A DNA stretch of 20,394 nt, taken from NCBI GenBank assembly GCA_937898535.1, contig CALDKP010000111.1, forward strand, positions 1 through 20,394, in the 5' to 3' direction. The position numbers and the translations under genes were made by a program. Shown piece by piece: positions 15,806 through 20,394 of this stretch; position 1 is the stretch's first letter, and every line of letters begins with the position of its first letter. The DNA is from an uncultured Sphingomonadales bacterium (GTDB lineage: Bacteria > Pseudomonadota > Alphaproteobacteria > Sphingomonadales > Sphingomonadaceae). The notes below the pieces were generated by a model. That model was not told the DNA's origin, made no database searches, and saw nothing but the letters and a program-made list of their open reading frames with translations.

Positions 15806-16489
15806 ATGACCGAACCGAACCGTGCGCCCCAAACTGGGTACAACATTCTTATAATCGAGGACGACCAGTTAATTCGGGAGCGGTTGGCGCTGGCAATGTC
15901 GGCCAATGGCAATTGCAGTGTAGTTGAGGCATCGAACCTAAAAGAGGCGCGGAGAGCTTTTGCTGAGCAGATCCCCGACCTAATTCTATCTGATTTGCGC
16001 TTACCTGATGGCAACGCCATAGATTTTCTCATCGATGTGCGACATGCTGCTCCTGCTACCGAGATCTTGGTCATCTCTGTCTTGGGTGATGAAAACACAA
16101 TCATCACAGCTATCGCGGCGGGGGCTTCTGGATATCTGTTAAAGGATGCACTGCCGGACGACATCTACGCGACAGCCATGGATGTGCTTGCGGGGGGATC
16201 ACCGATGTCGCCATCAATTGCCCGTATGGTTGTAATGCGGGCGAGAGCCAACGAGACGACTCAAGTCGACAAAAAATTAATTGATCTGTCAGACCCGTTG
16301 TCGCCGCGCGAGATGGAAGTTTTGTGGGGCATCGCAAAGGGCTTTAGTTATGTCCAAATCGCACTGCAGTTAGGCATTTCAAGCAATACCGTGCCGAGTC
16401 ATGTCAAGGCCATCTATCGCAAGCTGCGCGTTGATAACCGCAGTTCAGCGGTCTACGAAGCGGTGCAACACGGTATTATCTCCCTTTGA
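15806..16489 (+). CDS. NarL/FixJ-type response regulator
   Basis: A 227-residue two-component regulator. The receiver domain (about 13-130) has the acidic pocket Glu18-Asp19-Asp20, phospho-acceptor Asp63 (LILSDLRLPDG), Ser91 at the switch Thr/Ser site and Lys113 (YLLKDA). A LuxR-type helix-turn-helix follows (LSPREMEVLWGIAKGFSYVQIALQLGISSNTV...HVKAIYRKL), so it binds DNA when phosphorylated. The stop overlaps the kinase start by 4 bases (TTGA). It is divergent from the GEVED gene with a 118-base shared promoter region, so it likely controls that surface cluster. No strong ribosome binding site is visible before the ATG. Confidence 0.93.
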   Translation: MTEPNRAPQTGYNILIIEDDQLIRERLALAMSANGNCSVVEASNLKEARRAFAEQIPDLILSDLRLPDGNAIDFLIDVRHAAPATEILVISVLGDENTIITAIAAGASGYLLKDALPDDIYATAMDVLAGGSPMSPSIARMVVMRARANETTQVDKKLIDLSDPLSPREMEVLWGIAKGFSYVQIALQLGISSNTVPSHVKAIYRKLRVDNRSSAVYEAVQHGIISL

Positions 16490-17895
16490 TCAACGTGGAT
16501 GAAGACCTAAAAAGAATATTGAAGGCGGGTTTTCAGCTTGCCTTGGTAGTGGCCGCTGTTTTTGCGATCAGCCTGTTATTTCTTGGCCAAAGTGCCGATT
16601 TTCGAGCATTGCGAGAAATTAATTCGCGGTCTTGTGTAAATTTAACCGTTCCTGCCATTGATGGTTTAGACGCGCGCATGCTCCGATGTCAGAGTGAACT
16701 GGTTGTCTCGGCAAACGATCCGGCATTTTGGCATGCAACTACGGCCAAGCCCGCTGACCTAGCATTACTTGCTCCAATATTCCGGGATTCGCTGATCGTT
16801 ACTGTCAACGGCATGCCTGTAGGCCAAGCCCGGCTTAATCAGCTGCGAATGCCAGCGCGACTTGCAACTGTCCCAGCAATTATTCCGATCCCCGCAACTG
16901 CGCTCAAGCTTGGAAATAACCGTTTAGAGATCGTCGTATCTGGGTTGGCGGGGCGTGATCCCATAATTGGAAAGCTCTACATAGGACGCGAGGAAGACGC
17001 GGTTGATCAATTTAGACAACTTAGATTTTTCGGGGAAGTTCTGCCTACCTTAATTCTGGGCGGACAAGCCGCATTGTCACTTATTTTATTCACTATATGG
17101 AATAGACGGCGACAAGAACTTGCGTTCGGTTGGTTTGGATTAGTTCTTCTTCTTGATACGTTGCGCGGCTCGGCGTTCATTCCTGCATTCGGGGCTGAAT
17201 CTACCGACGTTTCTTATTGGAGTCTGCTGGTTCCATTTAGTGCTGCAGCTTACCTCATGTTCGCGTGTGCGTTGGCAAAGCTGATGACGACGCGCTGGAT
17301 ATGGCTAGCATGGCTAGGGCCAATACTCGTTACAGCGGTAGCTGCAATATCGTCTCCAGAAGTTGCGACTGTCGTGCTGCTTCCAATGGGAATCGCCGTT
17401 GTATTTTGCAATCTGCTGTGCGCGACTGGAGTATTGGCGATCGGTTGGTCGCGTGGCGTTCCCGAAGCGCGACTAATGTTGCTCGGCACTGTGTTGTTCG
17501 CAGCGCTTGTTTTGTATGACGTGCTATTATCGTTGCAGGTGATTGACGGACATATGGCTTTAGCGCGGCCTGGCTTGCTGGTATTGCTCGTTGCTATGGT
17601 AACGCTGATGATAAACCGTTTTACGGGCGCGATGACGGAACTTGATCGCGGCGCGGAAACCCTAAAGATCAGGACAACGCAAATGGAGGAGCAGCTGCGC
17701 TTAGCTGATCAGGAGCTTCGCGAAGAGCGTGAATTTGCAATTCTTGCCCGAGAACGCGCTCGGCTCATGCGTGATCTCCACGATGGCTTAGGTGGTGAAA
17801 TGGTAGCGGTGCTAGCATTGGCCGAGCGCGATGGAGGCAAAGTCACCGACATAGCCTACCATGCTAGAGCTGCGCTCGCCGACATGCGCCTGACC
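16486..17895 (+). pseudogene. membrane histidine kinase lacking ATPase domain (truncated)
   Basis: The frame starts at a TTG overlapping the regulator stop by 4 bases. One membrane helix (residues 13-37) is followed by about 150 extracytoplasmic residues and then about seven hydrophobic helices, a 7TMR-DISM-like layout. A coiled coil and a HisKA_3 dimerisation domain come next, with phospho-acceptor His432 (RLMRDLHDGLGGEMV) matching NarX/DesK-type kinases that pair with LuxR-type regulators. The expected HATPase_c domain (N, G1, G2 boxes) is absent: after AALADMRLT, near 17895, the frame runs 43 codons into unrelated sequence and stops at 18024. It should not autophosphorylate by itself. Truncation by rearrangement or by assembly chimerism are both possible. 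Confidence 0.85.
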
Positions 17896-18024
17896 GCCAT
17901 CCGCTTTGCGGCCAAAGACACGAACCTCTACGAGTTCAGGCGTCCCGACGGCGCAAGCCTGCCCGGCATCGAGCCCGGCGCGCAATTGTGCAGCAGTCAG
18001 TCCCATCGGTCGGCCCTCGTTTGA
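17884..18024 (+). pseudogene. N-terminal fragment of a VanB/PDR-type oxidoreductase, fused in frame to the kinase
   Basis: From the ATG at 17884 the same frame gives MRLTAIRFAAKDTNLYEF, then RRPDGASLPGIEPGAQL. The F-x-R-R-P-D-G-x-x-L-P-x-x-x-P-G-A pattern is the start of the FAD/FMN-binding domain of phthalate-dioxygenase-reductase/VanB-like proteins. After GAQL the expected RQYSLC region is missing and the frame ends 11 codons later. The fragment is therefore broken at both ends. It also begins the GC-rich part. The kinase sequence DMRLT and this MRLT share the junction bases. Identification rests on a short motif. Confidence 0.4.
17985..18006 (-). pseudogene. possible 5' end of a lost minus-strand gene
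   Basis: A minus-strand ATG at 18006 is preceded by GAGGG about 8 bases upstream and reads MGLTAAQLRAG before running into the reductase fragment. The short reading could be the first residues of a deleted gene that was divergent from the ferredoxin. Too short to name. Confidence 0.2.
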
Positions 18025-18096
18025 CTTGGCGACTTGAACAAGCCGCCCCGCGCGTTAATAGGCAATGCGCAACTTGCAGTCGACAGGACACCCAGC

Positions 18097-18414
18097 ATGA
18101 CCAAGATCACCGTCGTCAACCGGGGCGGCGCCGCCACCGAGATCGCCGCGCAGCCGGGCCTGTCGGTCATGGAAATCATCCGCGACGCCGGCTTCGACGA
18201 ATTGCTGGCGCTGTGCGGCGGCTGCTGCAGCTGCGCCACCTGCCATGTCGTGGTTGACCCGGCGTGGTCGGACCGCGTCGGCAAGCCGAGCCCCGACGAA
18301 GACGAGCTGCTGGGCAGCTCGGACCACCGCACCGCGACGTCGCGGCTGTCGTGCCAGATCAACTTCACGCCGGCCCTCGACGGCCTGAAGGTCACCATCG
18401 CCCCCGAAGATTGA
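18097..18414 (+). CDS. adrenodoxin-type [2Fe-2S] ferredoxin
   Basis: A 105-residue electron-transfer protein of the adrenodoxin/putidaredoxin class. Cluster ligands are Cys40, Cys46, Cys49 (C-x5-C-x2-C in LALCGGCCSCATCHV) and Cys86 (RLSCQI). Two extra cysteines, 43 and 44, lie inside the ligand loop. DEDELL before the last ligand matches the acidic partner-binding segment. It probably carries electrons from an NAD(P)H reductase to a P450 or another oxygenase; no such partner is intact in the window. I choose the ATG at 18097, with AGGA about 8 bases upstream, over an in-frame ATG at 18034, because homology begins at MTKITVV. Confidence 0.92.
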   Translation: MTKITVVNRGGAATEIAAQPGLSVMEIIRDAGFDELLALCGGCCSCATCHVVVDPAWSDRVGKPSPDEDELLGSSDHRTATSRLSCQINFTPALDGLKVTIAPED

Positions 18415-18458
18415 GGCCGGATTGGGCATTTCGGGCGTTTAGCTGCTAGCATTGCCGG

Positions 18459-19610
18459 ATGGCGCTCGAACAGCTTCGTAACCAGGGCTTTTTCGCCGAC
18501 AAGAACCGCGCGTTCTGGATCCTCCAGGGCGGCGGCTGGTCGGCGTATCTGTTGCTGCGTGCGCTTGGCGGCCTCGCCAACCGCATGGGCCTCACCTTCA
18601 TCCTGCCGACGATCATCGTCACCGCGACGGGGTTTTCGCTGACCTTGCTGATGGCGGCCGCCTATCGCCGCATCATCCGCATGAAGCCGGTCTATGTATG
18701 GACGCTGTCGCTGCTGATTCTGGGCGGCGCGTCGGCGCTGTTCTCGGTGATCGAGGTCTGGGCGCACGCGACCTTCTATGAACCCGGCTGGCGGCCGCAG
18801 GGCATCGAGTTCCTCGGCGCCATCCTGCTCGACTTCTCGGTGCTCGGGGCGTGGACCGGGCTCTATTACGGCATCAACTATTACCTGCTGCTGTCGGCGC
18901 AGTCGGAGCGCATGCTCAAGGTCGCCGCCCAAGCCAATTCGGCGCAGCTCGAAATGCTGCGCTACCAGCTCAACCCGCATTTCCTGTTCAACACGCTCAA
19001 TTCGATCTCGACGCTGGTGCTGCTCAAGGACACCGCGCGCGCCAACGCCATGTTGTCGCGGCTGAGTTCGTTCCTGCGCTACAGCCTTGTCGGCGAGCGC
19101 GAGGGGCTGGCGACGGTGGCGCAGGAAATCGAGGCGCTCAAACTCTACCTCGATATCGAACGCACGCGCTTCGAAGACCGGCTACGGACGCGCTTCGATG
19201 TCAGCCCCGAGGCGCTCGAAGGCCGCATCCCGTCGCTGCTGCTCCAGCCCATCGTCGAAAACGCCATCAAATATGCAGTGACCCCGATGGAGGAGGGCGC
19301 CGAGATCCACATCGATGCCCGCGTCATGGGCGATCGGCTGATCGTCACTCTCACCGACACCGGCCCCGGGCTCGGCGACGCGCCCTTGCTGGACGAGCTG
19401 CCGGTCACCACTTCAGGGACTGGTGTTGGTCTCGCCAACATTCGCGACCGTTTGCAACAAGCCTACGGCAGCGACCAACGCTTTGAAATTGCGGAGAATG
19501 TACCGCACGGCCTGATCGTTCTCGTCGATATTCCGTACCAAATCTTGGACACGCGGCCGAATTCGGCTAGTGTGGCCGCTGCAACGACCCCGGGGGGCAA
19601 ACCCGAGTAA
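18459..19610 (+). CDS. LytS/YehU-type sensor histidine kinase
   Basis: A 383-residue inner-membrane kinase. Four hydrophobic segments (about residues 20-150) precede a coiled coil and the His_kinase domain, with phospho-acceptor His in QLNPHFLFNTLNSIS. An ATPase domain follows with an N box (PIVENAIKYAV), a G1 DTGPGLG and a G2 SGTGVGLANIRDRL. It should phosphorylate the LytTR regulator encoded 22 bases downstream. The C-terminal tail (about residue 365 on) is polar and low in conserved residues. Codon use shifts to A/T-ending from about 19408 to the gene end. Confidence 0.93.
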   Translation: MALEQLRNQGFFADKNRAFWILQGGGWSAYLLLRALGGLANRMGLTFILPTIIVTATGFSLTLLMAAAYRRIIRMKPVYVWTLSLLILGGASALFSVIEVWAHATFYEPGWRPQGIEFLGAILLDFSVLGAWTGLYYGINYYLLLSAQSERMLKVAAQANSAQLEMLRYQLNPHFLFNTLNSISTLVLLKDTARANAMLSRLSSFLRYSLVGEREGLATVAQEIEALKLYLDIERTRFEDRLRTRFDVSPEALEGRIPSLLLQPIVENAIKYAVTPMEEGAEIHIDARVMGDRLIVTLTDTGPGLGDAPLLDELPVTTSGTGVGLANIRDRLQQAYGSDQRFEIAENVPHGLIVLVDIPYQILDTRPNSASVAAATTPGGKPE

Positions 19611-19632
19611 CTGCACCCAAGGACGTCAAAAT

Positions 19633-20394
19633 ATGGCAATCCGGACGATCCTCGTCGATGACGAGCGACTGGCCATTCAAGGGCTCGAACTGCGCCTCGG
19701 CGCCTTCGAAGACATCGAAATCGTCGAACGCTGCGCCAATGGCCGCGAGGCGATCCGCGCCATCCGCACATTGAAGCCCGACCTGGTGTTCCTCGACATC
19801 CAGATGCCGGGCTTCGACGGCTTTTCGGTGGTCAGCGGGCTGGCCGACATCGAACCACCGCTGTTCGTGTTCTGCACGGCCTACGGCGAACACGCGCTCA
19901 AGGCGTTCGAAGCCCACGCCGTCGACTATCTGATGAAGCCCGTCGACGAAGACCGGCTCGCCGCCACCATCGAACGCGTCCGCCAGCGCCTCGCCGAAAA
20001 GCGCAGCTGCGAGGAAAGCGGCCGGCTCAAGGAAATCCTCGAAGCCGTCGCCCCCGAAGCGCTGCCCGACGACATGGCCGCTGCCGCCGAGGAACCGGCG
20101 TCGAACCGCTTCGAAAAGGTCATCAACATCAAGGACCGCGGCCAGATCTTCCGCGTCGAGGTCGCCGATATCGAACGCATCGATGCCGCCGGCGACTATA
20201 TGTGCATCTACACCGCCGACCAGACGCTGATCCTGCGCGAAACCATGAAGGACCTCGACAAGCGCCTCGACCCGCGCAAGTTCCAGCGCATCCACCGCTC
20301 GACGATCGTCAACCTCGACAACGTCAAGTCGGTCAAGCCGCACACCAACGGCGAATGCTTTCTGGTGCTGGGCAGCGGCACGCAGGTCAAAGTC
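19633..20394 (+). CDS. LytTR-family response regulator, 3' end cut by window
   Basis: The frame is open to the window end, giving 254 residues. The receiver domain carries Asp9-Asp10-Glu11, phospho-acceptor Asp55 (LVFLDIQMPG), Thr82 and Lys102 (YLMKPV). After a charged linker (about 115-160) comes the LytTR DNA-binding domain (INIKDRGQIFRVEVADIERI...GDYMCIYT...FQRIHRSTIVNLDNVKSV), which lacks only its last few residues. An AAGGA ribosome binding site lies about 9 bases before the ATG. It pairs with the LytS-type kinase upstream, and the two likely form one operon. Target genes cannot be told from here. Confidence 0.95.
   Translation, partial: MAIRTILVDDERLAIQGLELRLGAFEDIEIVERCANGREAIRAIRTLKPDLVFLDIQMPGFDGFSVVSGLADIEPPLFVFCTAYGEHALKAFEAHAVDYLMKPVDEDRLAATIERVRQRLAEKRSCEESGRLKEILEAVAPEALPDDMAAAAEEPASNRFEKVINIKDRGQIFRVEVADIERIDAAGDYMCIYTADQTLILRETMKDLDKRLDPRKFQRIHRSTIVNLDNVKSVKPHTNGECFLVLGSGTQVKV

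Noticed and set aside
15688..16164. N-terminal extension of the GEVED protein by about 159 codons
   Set aside because: It lies antisense to the receiver domain of the response regulator, lacks surface-protein character, and a signal peptide with a good ribosome site begins at 15687.
17997..18980. Long minus-strand open frame over ferredoxin and LytS gene
   Set aside because: Arg-, Gln- and Asp-rich translation typical of the antisense of GC-rich genes; both sense genes have clear domains.
19567..20343. 258-codon minus-strand frame over the LytTR gene
   Set aside because: Antisense shadow with Asp/Val/Glu-rich repetitive composition; the plus-strand regulator is complete in motifs.
1..20394. 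CRISPR array, rRNA, replication origin
   Set aside because: No regularly spaced repeats, no rRNA-like sequence and no origin-type repeat cluster were seen in the window.

Overview
The window looks like a sphingomonad-type alphaproteobacterial chromosome (Sphingomonadales). Supporting signs are a large TonB-dependent receptor beside an amino-acid permease, tyrosine catabolism genes, a LytS/LytTR pair, and moderate to high GC with clear mosaicism. I infer the taxon from gene content; no rRNA is present to confirm it.

Left, housekeeping part (1-7330). It holds the 3' three quarters of 4-hydroxyphenylpyruvate dioxygenase overlapping a second VOC-fold protein, an intact tRNA-Leu(CAG), two small exported heme-binding-type proteins (GlcG/HbpS-like and SOUL), and a minus-strand pair of TonB-dependent receptor and APC permease. 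Codon use changes abruptly inside the dioxygenase near 345-371.

Island-like part (about 7790-10960). A 45-bp 3' copy of a tRNA-Lys(CTT) marks an attachment site. Next come a tandem 13-bp repeat, a probably leaderless promoter, a tyrosine recombinase, a translationally coupled HEPN-type protein and a small DUF6641-like protein. A palindrome-rich noncoding stretch and a decayed IS5-type transposase close the block.

Surface/secretion part (about 11030-17880). On the minus strand are a GEVED-domain surface protein, a TPR-secretin protein and two small exported proteins. Divergent from them are a NarL-type response regulator and a membrane histidine kinase that has lost its ATPase domain. No ATPase, pseudopilin or inner-membrane platform gene of a secretion system is visible, so the secretin is an orphan. 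I consider this cluster and the integrase-HEPN-DUF6641 cassette the two candidates for undescribed systems.

Right part (about 17884-20394). GC rises sharply. The kinase frame runs into what looks like the first residues of a ferredoxin-reductase-like protein, then a possible 5' end of a minus-strand gene, an adrenodoxin-type ferredoxin, and a LytS-type kinase with its LytTR regulator, which is cut by the window end. The breaks near 360 and 17,890 and a patch near 19,410-19,610 could be real recombination joints or assembly chimerism. The sequence alone cannot separate the two.
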